The translations under genes and the position numbers were made by a program. Below, piece by piece: positions 1-12,308 of a stretch of 64,000 nt of DNA. The DNA is from Macrotrachela quadricornifera. Taxonomy: Eukaryota > Rotifera > Eurotatoria > Philodinida > Philodinidae. Below the pieces are notes generated by a model that searched no databases, had not been told where the DNA came from, and saw only the letters and a program-made list of their open reading frames with translations. The stretch is from assembly GCA_022393335.1 (NCBI GenBank), contig JAJEKB010021607.1, positions 559,910 through 623,909 on the forward strand. The letters run 5' to 3'. Position 1 is the first letter of the stretch. Each line of letters starts with the position of its first letter.

Positions 1-1204
1 TATATTTATTATTTTCTTTTTTTTATTTTTGTCATATCTCATTATATATTTTATTAACATTTATTTTTATATTACGCAAATAAGATTATCTTATATAGAT
101 TTGCTTGAATTTAGATTATTAATAAATTATGCGCTTGCATAATATAGAAAATTATCTGTCTCCAAAATAAAAGAAAAAGCAATTTATTCTCTATTAAATA
201 TACAATGCTTGTTCTTTGCTCTTATATGACAAAATAGTTTGTTTACGTTGTTATACCAAGAAGGACAAAAAAGGTATCATATTTCCAGACAATAGAAGAT
301 GTTGCACAATAATTTAATTATCCAAACGTACAGTTATATTATAACAAGACTAAATATTCAATTGATATCGCCATTGATAAGATCGAGTCTGATCACTCGT
401 AATATTCAATATAAGCATGTATCTGATGATTATATCATCTTAAACTATGAATAATTTTATCAATAACAGAGAGATATTTATAGTTAATCAAAATATTTTC
501 CCTTGTTAATTTTCCATCAATAAAATAAAAAGATATTTTTATATACTTTCTATTTCATAATTTGAACTATGAAAGAGTTCATGTATTATTTTATTTTGAG
601 ATGAACGATTGATTATGCTTCATTAATTATCATTCTTCAGATATATTTATATCAAATTTATTATCATCTACTTTTGATTAGTTGAAGAAAACATGTAGCT
701 TAAAAAGAATTATTAGAATAATTTTTGTAAAACTAAAATATGAAACTACAGATTTGGTCGAAGCTATTCTTTAGTATCTATCGTATTTACAAAGACAATA
801 TAACTCTTATTGATTTTAAATTTGATACTGGCATTTAATTATTAAAAAATATCTTCAATTATATGCATACTGTAAGCGAATTTCATTATTTAGTCTGAGT
901 TAAAGGTCTCCTTACAAAAGTTAATTTTTTTTATAGAAGGATGCGCTACAATCTTCGCTTTCAGAATATGTATGGGTTTTCAAGAAAAGAACGGCTTTTC
1001 ATAAACTTATCGAAAAAATTGCCCAATATACTATCATGAATTTTATGATGTTTTGAAACTAATAGAAAATATGAATAAAGCTGTTTATAATTCGCCTATA
1101 ACATTTTATTTGATTTTGTTGATATTCTTTCAATTTTTTAAAATTTAGTAAACAAGCGATGCGAATCATTGATTTACAGATAAGATAGTGACATAAGAAT
1201 ATGT
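1..1204. other. no gene seen
   Basis: AT-rich sequence with stops in all frames. I see no coding segment, RNA gene or clear repeat here. Confidence 0.5.
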
Positions 1205-1860
1205 GTATTACTGAATTTATATAATTGTTGTGTTATATGTCACTGCATTTGCTTGATATATTGAATAAGTTATGCTTGGTCATACGATTATTTGATAAAA
1301 ATAGTTCACATATTAATAAAAGAAAACAATGTATATGAAAAATAACTTATTTTGTATACTTATAGTTGCTATTAAATCTCTAGAGATTATTTTAAAATAT
1401 AGACATTTATTAATATTGAGTAAATTTTCATAAAAAAAATTATTTGAAAATGATGATCTGATAATGATGTATCAAAATAGTTTACATAAAATTCGAAAGT
1501 TATTACATAATTACAATTGCTACAAGAAAGAATCTAGAATAGATTTGATTGAACTTATAACTCGTGAGGGTGAGTGATGTAGTTCTAACTGAAATGATAA
1601 TTGTAATTATCATACTATCAATGCTAAAAGCATTATTGGTCAATGTAGGAATATTATTAACACCATTAAATTATATAGAATGACTTGTACTACCTCCACT
1701 GATCGAATATAACTCCTATGATACAATGGACAAACATAACTGGTAATTTCACCATTATTCAAATCAATGTATGTATTAACACATATTATTGGTGATAGTT
1801 CCATATATTCGGAATTAAATTTTATTTTTGATACAAACGAGTATATATTCGGAAAAAAAA
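1205..1860 (-). pseudogene. decayed copy of extracellular beta-domain gene
   Basis: No open frame survives. The nucleotide sequence aligns in order with the gene relic at 44384-45500. Both share the stretch around ttatatgtcactgcatt (about 1234 here, 44434 there), the following 'agttat.ctt.gtc' segment, and near 1750 the 'aatcaat.tgtgtattaacacatatt' segment that encodes the Cys-rich part of the other copy. Order and orientation match the second copy, and an O-methyltransferase gene follows in both places. It is the older, more degraded member of a duplicated two-gene block. The decayed limits are approximate. Confidence 0.55.
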
Positions 1861-2302
1861 GTTTTCATAAAAATAACTTTAATTTTCTGTTTTTCTTCGA
1901 TATTAAATAAAGATCTATGCTGATGAATTTGTTTTTTCTCCTAGTAATGCAAAAATGAACTATGGACATTTTCGTACATTACACCTTTCAAAAGGTGTTT
2001 ACTATTCAATTAATAGTTATGATTAAACTACTCTTATACATGAAAATAAAGAATTTTCAAAACATTTATCTATGTTAAAAGACCAACAGTTTTTTCAGCG
2101 AACTGTTTTGTTTTCAAATGAATAAGAATCAATACTTCAAACTTCATTAGACATGAATGAAGAATAGATGTAGTATTATCTATCATAGAATGTTTATATT
2201 TAACACACAGATATTTTCATAAAATAGAGTGATTTATTTATTTTTTTGTCGTTATTGTTTGCAAAATGAATATATCACATTGATCGAGTCAAGGAAATTT
2301 AT
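1861..2302. other. intergenic, nothing recognised
   Basis: AT-rich spacer between the decayed gene and the O-methyltransferase stop codon. No feature was seen. Confidence 0.5.
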
Positions 2303-3068
2303 TTATTTTTTTCGACAAAATGTTGTTCCATCACCAAGACGTAAAAAACTGATATCAACACGTTGATCATCACGTATAAAATCATTTATTTGACGAATAA
2401 CTACCGTAGATTCAGTTGTATCTGATTGATCAATAACTTTTCCATGCCATAGTGTATTATCAATAGCAATTAAACCATTTGAACGAATTAATTCAACAGC
2501 TAATTGGTAATAAATCAAATAATTGGGTTTATCAGCATCAATAAATATAAAATCAAATGATCCAGGACCATTTTCTTCTAATAATTTTTTTAATATTTCA
2601 ACAGCTGATCCAATTTTTAATGTAATTTTATCTTGAACACCTGCTTTTTTCCATAAATCTTGTCGAATATATTGTTCATTAATATCACATGTTATGATTT
2701 GACCATTTGATGGAAGTGCTAATGCAATAGTTAATGTAGTATAACCAGTAAATGTTCCAACCTCAACTAAAAAAGAAGTTCTAAACTTTAATAGAATTAT
2801 AAAAGAATAATTTTACTGCATCGTTTACATCCCATAAGTTTAATAATAATTTGAAAAAGTTGCGCTTCATCAGAAGAACCAAGCATATTTGGTAAACGTC
2901 CTGAAAAAATAAATCTATAATATTGACAATAATAAAAATGATGACATCATAACCTGGTAATGTGTTTGTGTATTCAATTATTTCATTTTGTTCAGATGTT
3001 AAACGAAGTGAATGATCTGCAATATATTGATCAAGAGGATCGGAAGATTTTTGAAGTTTAGTACTCAT
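2303..3068 (-). CDS. class I SAM-dependent O-methyltransferase (caffeoyl-CoA/COMT type)
   Basis: Three exons on the minus strand: 2954-3068, 2817-2900 and 2303-2766. The introns are 53 and 50 bp, and the joined frame gives 220 aa, the usual length for this soluble family. Seen: LTSEQNEIIEYT near the N-terminus; the SAM-binding glycine loop EVGTFTGYTTL at the exon 2/3 join; CDIN, which ends the strand binding the SAM ribose; FIDADKPNY, whose Asp residues bind the divalent metal in this family; and IAIDNTLWHGKV, the second metal motif. The family transfers methyl from SAM to a hydroxyl of a catechol-like or other small acceptor. The acceptor here cannot be told. The frame is intact with no stops, so the gene is probably functional. 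The start ATG at 3068 fits family N-termini. A broken second copy lies at 46184-46532. Confidence 0.88.
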
Positions 3069-4355
3069 TTTTAATCTATAAGAACAATGTTTATATCGTA
3101 AAAATGTCGAAATGTATGTGTCTCTCGTTTCACTCGTTGCGTTAGTATATTTCAAGTAAGGGGGTGTACGATAACTTCGCTGGACGTCCAATAGAGATGA
3201 AAAACAAAAGAATAAGTAAATATTGTTGATAACAAACTGTAATAACTGATTCATATTTCAAAAGGAACATATGATATCATGTTTTTTATGGGTTTTATTA
3301 TGTGTTTTGTATTGAATAAAATACATAATAAAATACTGGAAGACTTAATATTGATTTTTCAATCATTAATTTTTAAGTTTATCAGAAATCTGGCACTTTA
3401 TAATCTAAGTAGTTAGATTAAAGGCATAAGTATGTTCATCAGACTTGTTTATTAGCGAGGTGTACGTTTTGGTATATGAATATTTGTCTCAATGAGTCAA
3501 TTACTAATTACCACTTATACGATGTTAGAATCCTAGTGGTTATTTCAGAAACATTCTAATTTCTTTCATCCTTTCTTCATATTTCTTCGAATTATTCATT
3601 TTGGTCTCAAGATAAACATGCTTGAAGAACAAAAAATTTTTGTAGAAATAATGTTAAGCATTGATCCAATATTCTTTCATTATATGTATATGTTTTTCTC
3701 TCTTCACTGTATTGTTTAATAGATTTTCTCTTATTTCTCTCATCATCTCTTCATGAATATTTTTGCCTTTAGCAGATTGTCTATCCAAGATATCGTAAAT
3801 GATCTGCTACGAATACAAATGTGTGATAGACGACTACATTTCATTCCATTTTATCATCCAGTCGATGATGTAGAATTAGCGACCTTCGTAATAATGTTGT
3901 TCATTGTTCTTCTCTAGTTATATTTGTTATCATTCTCTATCCTTTCGCATGAATTGAGAAAAGATTATCTGCGACGTGTGATGCTAATCAGCAACTACTC
4001 TTATTGTAGAATAATCTCTATTTAGTTATCTGCCTTTTTTAATGACATATGTAGATATGCACCAGTCCTAGTCCAACTGGGTTTCTACTTGTTAATAATA
4101 TATTATTATATCAAGTGATATTCTTTTGTAATTGTGTACTAAACACAGTTGTCGATTAAGAATCTCAATATTAATCACAGAAAAACTGGGCATGCTGCTG
4201 TCATGAGTGTTTGTTTTATTAAGCTTGCAAGGATGGTAATAATATTAACATCGCGGTCATGCAATAATTTCGGACAGTTATGTTAGTTTTGTCTATCTCT
4301 TTAAGAAACGATAGAGATCTTAAAGACCATTTTTTTAGTGTTTAGGAATAACAAA
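3069..4355. other. intergenic, nothing recognised
   Basis: About 1.3 kb of sequence without a supported gene. An open frame reaching upstream of the O-methyltransferase start (to 3254) is an extension of its first exon and has no family support. Confidence 0.45.
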
Positions 4356-4357
4356 TA

Positions 4358-5668
4358 CTTAGGTCTGACCAAAAGTTCTGAGATTTTTAAAAAAACATAT
4401 AAAGAAAAAGAGAAAGTTTGAGTTTTATTTCATTAAATGTTCGAAGTAGTCCCCATCATTATTTATACAAAAGTCCATCCTCTCTAACAGTTTGTCAAAA
4501 GTTTTTTTATATTCTTCTTCTGGAATATTTTTCATCACCTTGGATACTGCACGAGCTAATGATGTTTCATTTGGTTGATCAGTTAAGTTACGCTTGAGGT
4601 AGTCATTTAACCAATAATCACATGGTGCAAGGTCAGGTGAATATGGTGGATGCGGCATTATTTTGATACCTTCTTCTGTTAAATAATTAATAACATCAGA
4701 ATGACGATGGGGTCCAGCATTGTCGTGAAGCAATTTTATACCTTTTGTACCTGCTGATTTTCTTTGTTTCCGTATTTCCTTGACAACAGGCTTGAGGCAA
4801 TTTTCAATATAATAGTTGTGATCTATAGTCTTGCCTTCATCAACACCATGCACAAGAACAGGACCATTTGATTTAAAGAATATAGAAAATAAATTTTTTG
4901 GTTCAAATTTGCTTCGACGAACGACAGTAGTTGGTGGTTCACCTTCGCCAACCCAGCTTGCGTTTGTTGACTTGTGATGAATCTGCCTATGGTAAATCCA
5001 CGTCTCATCACCTGTTATAATATCACATAATCGCCAAGAACCACCTTTAAATTTTGCCAAATTTTCACGACAAAGTCGAACTCGTTGTTGTTTTTGTTCA
5101 TCAGTTAGTTGATGGGGCACCCAACGCGATGTAACTTTTTTCATCTTGAGACAGTCGTGGATTATTCGTTCTATTGTACCATGAGAGAGAGAAGTCTCAG
5201 CTATAATTTCATCATAAGTTGAATGGGGATCATTGCTGATAACTTGTCGAACTAGTTCAATATTTTCATCTGTAAGTTCGGATACTGGACGACCAGATCG
5301 AGGATCATCATTGACATCTTCTTTTCCTTCACGAAAACGTTTTGTCCATCTTGCAACTGTTGGATATGATGGAGCATTGGGTCCCAAAGCTGTTGCAAGT
5401 TCTTCATGAATTGTCTTTGGATCCACTTCCAAAATGGTTCGAATTTTTATATAATATCGGTTGAGTTCATTATCCATTTAAAAAAATTTTTTTTTGGTTC
5501 GAATTAAAGCTTATCTGAAAAATTACTATAACTAAGTCCAAAATAGATTTATTATATATATTATTATAGACAAGACATTCCACTATTTATCCATGTAAAA
5601 GTCTCTTGAATGTTAATTGGTTTATAAAATTGCCAATAACGTTCTCAGAACTTTTGGTCAGACCTAAG
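4358..5668 (-). mobile_element. complete mariner transposon (1311 bp)
   Basis: Perfect 26-bp terminal inverted repeats (4358-4383 and 5643-5668) begin CTTAGGTCTGACC. They are flanked on both sides by TA (4356-4357, 5669-5670), the mariner target duplication. The single intact transposase gene runs the same way along the minus strand. Length, TIR length and TA duplication all fit a Tc1/mariner element of the mariner branch. Perfect TIRs and an unbroken gene suggest recent insertion and possible activity. A second copy lies at 49644-50955. Confidence 0.95.
4425..5477 (-). CDS. mariner transposase (DD34D), intact
   Basis: 350 aa in one exon. It is a cut-and-paste DDE transposase acting in the nucleus on its own TIRs. 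The N-terminal ~110 residues are the paired helix-turn-helix DNA-binding region (HEELATALG, then TVARWTKRF and a GRP linker). The mariner signature WVPHQL lies near residue 118. The catalytic triad is Asp in TGDETW, Asp in HDNAGPH, and Asp in YSPDLAPCDY. Exactly 34 residues separate the last two, the mariner DD34D spacing. No stop or frameshift is seen, and the length is normal (about 345-350 aa). Confidence 0.95.
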   Translation of the reverse strand: MDNELNRYYIKIRTILEVDPKTIHEELATALGPNAPSYPTVARWTKRFREGKEDVNDDPRSGRPVSELTDENIELVRQVISNDPHSTYDEIIAETSLSHGTIERIIHDCLKMKKVTSRWVPHQLTDEQKQQRVRLCRENLAKFKGGSWRLCDIITGDETWIYHRQIHHKSTNASWVGEGEPPTTVVRRSKFEPKNLFSIFFKSNGPVLVHGVDEGKTIDHNYYIENCLKPVVKEIRKQRKSAGTKGIKLLHDNAGPHRHSDVINYLTEEGIKIMPHPPYSPDLAPCDYWLNDYLKRNLTDQPNETSLARAVSKVMKNIPEEEYKKTFDKLLERMDFCINNDGDYFEHLMK

Positions 5669-5709
5669 TAATATGGCATCCTGCTTAGATAAAAATGTAT
5701 TATAAATGT

Positions 5710-6311
5710 CTATTGTCCATTTGAGAGTTAAATGGTCGTGATCGTTTTGTGGGTAACATTTCATAGAAGCAAGATAGAGATGTGGGGCTTTCATTGCTGG
5801 ACAAAGGAAATGAAAATGCATCAAGCCATATATAGAAAGTTTTTTCGAATTACTTTTCTAAAGGTTTTAGTCGAATGTTATTTGCAACGAATTCCTTTTT
5901 TTCTTCTAGGTTAAAAAAGAGATTTTTCTATCAAAATCTCACAAAAATTTAGATTGTTCAATTACTTTGTGGGAAAAATGAGGTGGTAAATTGTGTCTCC
6001 GACGATTTAAATATTTTATTAGCATTAATTAGGAATAGAATCATAACATACCTTTGCAGCTTTGTGTTTGTCAATTCTAACGCACTCCGGAAAATCAATA
6101 AATTAATATCGTGATCATGACAGAAATGCTGTTTTTCTTGAAGTTTCAAGTAAAATCTTCAGAAAAGTAGTTCAAAAAAACTTCCTATAAACGATTCGGT
6201 ACATTTTCATCTCCTCTTTTCAACGGTAAAAACCCCGCGTCCTTATCTCGCTACTACATAAAGTTATTCGAAAAAATATTCACGTTCATTTAATTCTGAA
6301 ATGGACAATAG
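5710..6311. mobile_element. foldback-type element with ~200-bp diverged inverted arms
   Basis: The outermost 13 bp (5710-5722, CTATTGTCCATTT) are perfectly inverted at 6299-6311. Similarity continues inward for about 200 bp with many differences and small indels. For example, the left arm has gaaatgaaaatgcatc and the right arm, reversed, has gagatgaaaatgtacc; both then run into a 'gaaagtttttt' motif. About 200 bp separate the arms. No target duplication was recognised and no transposase is inside. It reads as an old non-autonomous DNA transposon or foldback element. Confidence 0.6.
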
Positions 6312-7239
6312 TCGCAAGTCAAATTGAATTTCGATGCATCATTCTAATTTATCATGCTTTCATTTTGAATAAAGAGAGAGCTTGCTAACTGCAACACTTA
6401 CAATTTTTCATGAAAATATTAGTATTATGTGAAAATGACATTTATATAAATAAACATGAATAGCAAGAATTAATATTAGGAAATTTTAGTGGTTAAAATT
6501 TATTATGATGAAGAAGTTTTCTATAACTTCTAGATAGTCGATCATATTCTTTTATTGTTGCTAAAATAAGAACGCATTCTTTCTGATTGGAACAATAGTC
6601 ATTTAAGAAGTAACGTACTCCGTAAAATATAATGATATAAATCTATCATTTTTAATTACTGTCAGTAGTGACAAGAAGTAGTTAACAGATGATCATATAA
6701 ACGAATTGTTGCAATCGCGTACCTTACAAAAGTCTAACTAACCTATAGTGAGTTATACATTATTCGGACAGTTAGCAACAAATGGGCATATAGTAATACA
6801 GGAATCATTAAATAAATAAATATAACATGTAGCATAGATACTTCAGTAGTCTCACATCCCAATAATTACAATACATTGGAGAAAAAGAAAGTATATTTGT
6901 CATTCACTGACCTATAGTTCAGCTGACGTCGATACTCAATTAATTAAACTGGTGCATATCTAATTGTAAAGACTCAGACAATCAATCATTAATTATTTTA
7001 CAAATCAAAGTAGAAAAATCAAAATTAAATAACACCTTAATTGATTATACAACAATCATATGATAGTGTTTTTTATCATTTATTAATTTCTATTATGCAT
7101 GAAATAGGTGATGATGAAAATTCAGCATTATATCTATGTTCATTTCCTCGATTGGATCAATAGCACAATAAATAAATGTTCGAATAATGAACATGCAAAA
7201 AATATTCTTCAATGGAAATTCTTTGTTTGAAAAATAAAA
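6312..7239. other. intergenic; short coding-like remnant at 7095-7163
   Basis: Mostly featureless. A 22-codon open stretch at 7095-7163 (plus, GDDENSALYLCSFPRLDQ then a stop) has host-like codon use. It may belong to the broken gene beyond the tRNA, but I cannot join them confidently. Confidence 0.3.
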
Positions 7240-7311
7240 TGGACGAGTTGGGATTTGAACCCAAGACTTTTCGCATGCAAAGCGAACACTCTACCCCTGA
7301 GTTACACGCCC
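7240..7311 (-). tRNA. tRNA-Ala (anticodon TGC)
   Basis: 72 nt including the discriminator A, no intron. The cloverleaf from the minus strand: acceptor GGGCGTG/CTCGTCC; U8-A9; D stem ACTC/GAGT; anticodon stem TTCGC/GCGAA with loop TTTGCAT, so anticodon TGC; five-base variable loop; T stem TTGGG/CCCAA with loop TTCAAAT. The third acceptor pair is G3-U70, the known identity element for alanyl-tRNA synthetase, which supports the Ala call. Acceptor position 6-67 is a U-U mismatch. A TTTT run for polymerase III termination follows immediately (plus 7236-7239). No CCA is encoded, as expected in eukaryotes. Confidence 0.93.
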
Positions 7312-7349
7312 GTCATATACTTCTTGAAAATAATTCGTTTTTATCTGTT

Positions 7350-7694
7350 CTTCTTAGCTTCACACAATATGATTCATATATAAGTAAACATTATATGAAT
7401 ATTCTAGTTGAAGTACGTTTACTATCTATTCGAACATCGCGTACCGAAATTTTTAATCAAATTAATTATTGGATAATTCATGTAAAACCACATTTATATA
7501 AAAGTAATTCGAATACCATTTATCATGTTAACGGTGAAGAAGGAATATATGAACAATATTCATAGATATTTGTTAGTTACCATCCATTTTGGTTTAACTC
7601 TAGCGAATAAACATATAGAAGAAAAGTAAAATATGTTTCAACTGATATACTTGATGAAATATGTTTTGCTACTGAACAAAAATTAAAAATAATG
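7350..7694 (+). pseudogene. broken unknown gene fragment
   Basis: One reading frame keeps host-like coding character across two in-frame stops. It runs from about 7350 through a TAG at 7563-7565 and on through YHPFWFNSSE, a TAA near 7605, then KVKYVSTDILDEICFATEQK. Coding texture on both sides of each stop, in the same frame, suggests a recently broken gene rather than chance. The product is not recognised. A possible acceptor (ttcttag) precedes it at about 7357. The tRNA gene lies directly upstream on the other strand. Limits are approximate. Confidence 0.4.
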
Positions 7695-10600
7695 ATCTTT
7701 AGTTAACTCATCCGCGACGGGTTTTTTTTTTCAATGAGAAATGTATTCATATTTAGTGGAAAAATAGTTTTTATTACAGGATGTGAAAAAGATGATGCAT
7801 CTGGAAGGAAAAATAGCTTTCTCAATCGCTAAAAATCCCGTGAGTCAGTGATCTCCGCTCTTTACAATATAATTTTTATTCAAAATGTTTCAACATGTGA
7901 TATAGGCTTCAAAACACAGTACTACACATAAGGCAACATTGTACTCTTTGTATTCGTAGCTAGTTTTTATATCATGCTTTAGACCACGAGCAGTATGACC
8001 GCAAATAAAGTCACGCCTTCGCTCGTCATTTGAACTTTCTAACTAGCTACTACCTTCAATTTTCTTAGATCGACTAAACAGAACGTTTAAAAACTTCACA
8101 TTTCAACAATAAATACCGAACCCAATATGCCCTTCATTTCACAAAGAATTTTATAATAAATGATTTGTAGGAAACATTTTTATCTATTGTTCACTGACAG
8201 TGTCCGAAACAAAATGCTTTGTGATCTATTTTACATGCACATGATTTAGTATGATATTTTTTATTTGTCAGTCAAACATGGATAAGAATTTCTAAATTTT
8301 ACAAAATTTATGAAGATTTTGTACGAAGAATATGAAAAATGAGAGTTTGCTAATCTACCTTTTGTTAAAGTAGTTTCATCGTTTCTCCATTATTTCGTCA
8401 TCCATTTCATTTATTCTTCAGTTTTTTTCGGTTAATTCTGTTCATTTTGTTATTGTGTTTTGTATCTTAATCCATGTTTAACGTCATTTATACCCCGAAA
8501 TTTGATCAATATCTTTGCAAACTACACAGTAAAACATAAACAAGAATATTTAATATTTGTTTTTCTTATGCTTTGTAACATATTCAGCTAAGATGTTGAC
8601 GAAGAAAGTATGCCGTTTGTAGAACGAACACTTACCTCAATAGATTCATTCTTAAATCAACACATGCAGCAACGATTTCCAATTTTGATAATAAAGATAT
8701 AAGCAATTCTATTGGTATAATCTGACTATTTACTACGCTTTACTTATTATATGAAATTTCACTGTATCAGGCATATTTATCTAACTGGAAGAGGGATGTG
8801 CGTCGATACCATCATCTTCTATAATAAAATGAGCTCATGTTAAAGTAACAATATGATATGTTCCTTACCCAATATCATATGTGTCAAAAAGACTAGATGC
8901 AATGTTTCAATCTACTATCCAATTGAATGTAATCCTATTCATATGTGTCCATTGATAACTTTGAGCACCTACAATACAAGCACAACAGGTAAGTTTTCAA
9001 AACAATATAAAATATTAGCGATTGTGACATTGAAACATCTCTTTAATTAAATATCAAAGAATTACAATACAATAAAAAAGATATAAAAAAAAGATGAAGT
9101 TGGATGTACTCAAGATTGTGGAAACAAAAACTACTAGAATGAAAAAGATTTGAAGAAAACATCGACAACAATGTCAGGCAAATGGATGGTTCCATTTCAG
9201 TACAAAAATACATGTTATTTGTAAACGTTGAGATGATATCTAATACTCCTTAGATAGATAGGTTACTAGAACTATGAATTTCAGACCCACTACGACATAC
9301 TTATAATTAGACAATAAATATATTGTTATAATTGAGAACTAGTAAAAAATGGATGCAATGCCAGATACCTACCTTTACTCAAGCGACATGACAATCCAAA
9401 TCATTCTAGGATATTTAGTAACTCATTGAAATCTATCAATTGAGCAACATCTTGGCTTAGAAGTAATTTGACTGTTAAGAATATTCTTTGTCATACCTAT
9501 ATATAAAAGTTCAACAACTAGTTTACTTGCATGTAAATTTTTGTATACTCACTAGTACATTCATGTTCTGCTCCATCAATCAATAAAATCAGTTTGTCAG
9601 TCAAAAACTCTGTTTTCTGAACCTTTTTTCCATTTTTCAACCTTAACATCTGCTAGTTTTGGAATGTACGAAATGAATGTCTCACGTACAGATACTGTCT
9701 CTCATCTATTTGGAAAAAAAGAAGAAATTACTTGATCTTAGAATGATTTCATTTTGTAAATGTTGCATCAACTTTTAATGCTGACTAAATGCCTAAATTT
9801 GACAACTTCGATAGTTGCAACTTGAGTGGCCCGTTGATTTGTACGCATGAATTCATCAACTTTAATCCAAAATATCGAAAAATGTTCGGCAAATTCCCTT
9901 ACATTGTTCAAATGCACTTAGCTTATCTTCAAACAGTTAGATCTCATATGTCGATTGTTAACAAAGTGTAATAGCACACTTTGAAGGATAAAAAACAGAT
10001 ATTACTTTCTATGATACTTCATTTGAATATATTTTGAATAGGGTAGATACACTCTCATAAGTTTCAATGTTATTATCATATTTTTCTGTTTGATTTTCTG
10101 CCTGTGTTATAATAACTTAATTCAAGAACTGATTGAATTCACATCCTATTTCATTTTTCACTATCTGATCGTGTCAATCTAGTATCGAACAGCAGTTAAA
10201 TGATGATTTCGATTCGATTATCCATTTCTAGTATACTGATAAAACTTTAATGATAGTTTTAGTATATAAGAGAAAAAAACCAAATATTCTTGCGTGACAT
10301 AATGAGCAAGGCAAATACATCAATTAACACAATGTTTGCTGATTTGGATACTGCGATATCATGAAACAGAGTAGTAGTGGTTATTGATTGTGAAATACCA
10401 GTGTTACACAGTGGTTGCTTACAGCGTCAAATTCTTTCCTCAAGCATTCTTCTTGTTGACAGAGACCTTCATATGCAACTTCTAGAGAATAGTCACTATC
10501 GCTTTCCTTTATGACAATTTTCGTCTACAAATATACTAAAAATACTCCAATATGAATAAGAAATACAATATTAATTGTTAACAACACCGAATATACATTT

Positions 10601-12308
10601 GCGTATATTTCTTAAATTTATCATGCTACACAATGACAACCATTGATAGAATACACAAAATATATTAATTACGATAGATGAGGAGGATATACGTTTATTA
10701 TAATTCAATAACATCATAGTGTAGTAGATACATCTCATAATCAGAGTACTACTAGTTTTTCATTATGAAAAAAAAAAGTAATTTCGATAAAATAACGAAG
10801 TTTGCAACATTTAATCTTGAAATGTAAAATGAAAACTTCTTTGTTATATTTTGAAAGGAACAAATTTTATTATTTGCATCAATATAATATCTAAAAGTGC
10901 TCATATTGATCACAAAAAAAGGCAGCTGTATAATGCTATGAATTAAGAGAATACATAGATTATTTAGTACTACGAAGAGATGCCGAAACATAGCATACTA
11001 GGCGAGAAGTAGATGCATTTGAAACATTTATTTTATCTTGTTCTCTTTTCACGAAGTTATTCCAATAGAACATCTTATTAGAACATAATAATAAATTTTA
11101 ACGATTAAACGCACAAAATTCTATAATTATAATCAAAATTGCATATCTCTGCATATTACATTTATTGGTGATCTGATTATATTTAATTGAAAAAAATTAT
11201 AATTATTCCATTATAATTTTAATTTTGTTTCTAAAAGATATAAGTGAAAACTTTATTGAAATTGATTTTTAGTCGAATATTAATCGACTTTGTAGTTTAT
11301 ATAATTATTCATACATATAGCACGTCTGATATAAAATTAGTATGGTCTATCGTGAATCATTGATTTTCATCTATCTATAGTCTTCTAAAAGCACATTCTA
11401 AAAAGTCATTCAATAATAGATATTTATTGAACAATCATTTTATTAGATGATCACTGAAAAAAGAAAAATTTTCTTAATGTTTTCTAATCTTTCTACTATT
11501 GTAGTTAGTACATCAAATTAAAAAGTAGTTAAAGTGGTACAATCTTAACTAAGTTGGTTAGTTTCAATATTTTTGGCGGTTTTATTTATATTCTCGATTA
11601 CATACATATGTGTTCCGTTACGTCGATTGAGAAAATCAACTGAATAATAAAGATAAAAAATGTGAAAAATATTGAAACTACTTTCATAATAAAACGCGTC
11701 AATAGAAATTAGTAGATGATTATATTAGCTTATCTAATTATTGTATAGGTCAATGCTATTATAACGATTGTGCAGCAATCTATGAATGAATCGATTGTTG
11801 TTCAGTTATGGGCTATTCAAAATAAAATCTGCATTTTATTCTTTTGATCGACAAAACAATTAAGATTGAATATTTACTGTAGAAAAAAAGAGAAAGAAAG
11901 ACTTTTATCTAAATGTGTACGATAAGTTCTTTTCCGTTACATCTATTCCCGTATTTCTAATGAGAAACTTTAAAATTTTATCAATTAGAAAATAACCATC
12001 ATAAGCTGTGTTCGTGCCAAGAGACAACTATAACGTTTCCAAATAAAAATAAATTATTTTCTCACGCACATGCATCTACTGAATAACAATTACTTTCATT
12101 TTATTCATTTGATTGTTATCCTAGTCAGCACTTATACATTGCATGCATAATAGTTTTTTTAAAATAAAATGAGTAATTGTCGACGGGAAAACACTTGAAT
12201 ATCACGCTATCAAGGTGAAAGTTATTAATTGTTTTCTTTTGATAACACTGAAGAAAAGAGTCATTTAACAAAACATTCGTTCTATAACAGTAATAGTAGA
12301 TTTTAAAC
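7695..12308. other. 4.6-kb gene-poor stretch
   Basis: No gene is supported. Open frames of 60-80 codons occur on both strands (for example 8853-9050, 9789-9971, 10752-10991) but none shows a family motif or a spliceable neighbour. On the minus strand around 9680-9540 a short segment reads DKLILLIDGAEHECTS, which could be a scrap of a decayed transposase or other gene. It is too short to call. Confidence 0.4.

Noticed and set aside
7212..7565. 117-codon open frame starting at 7212
   Set aside because: Its first third is the reverse strand of the tRNA-Ala gene. Only the part after about 7350 looks coding, and it is listed as a broken fragment.
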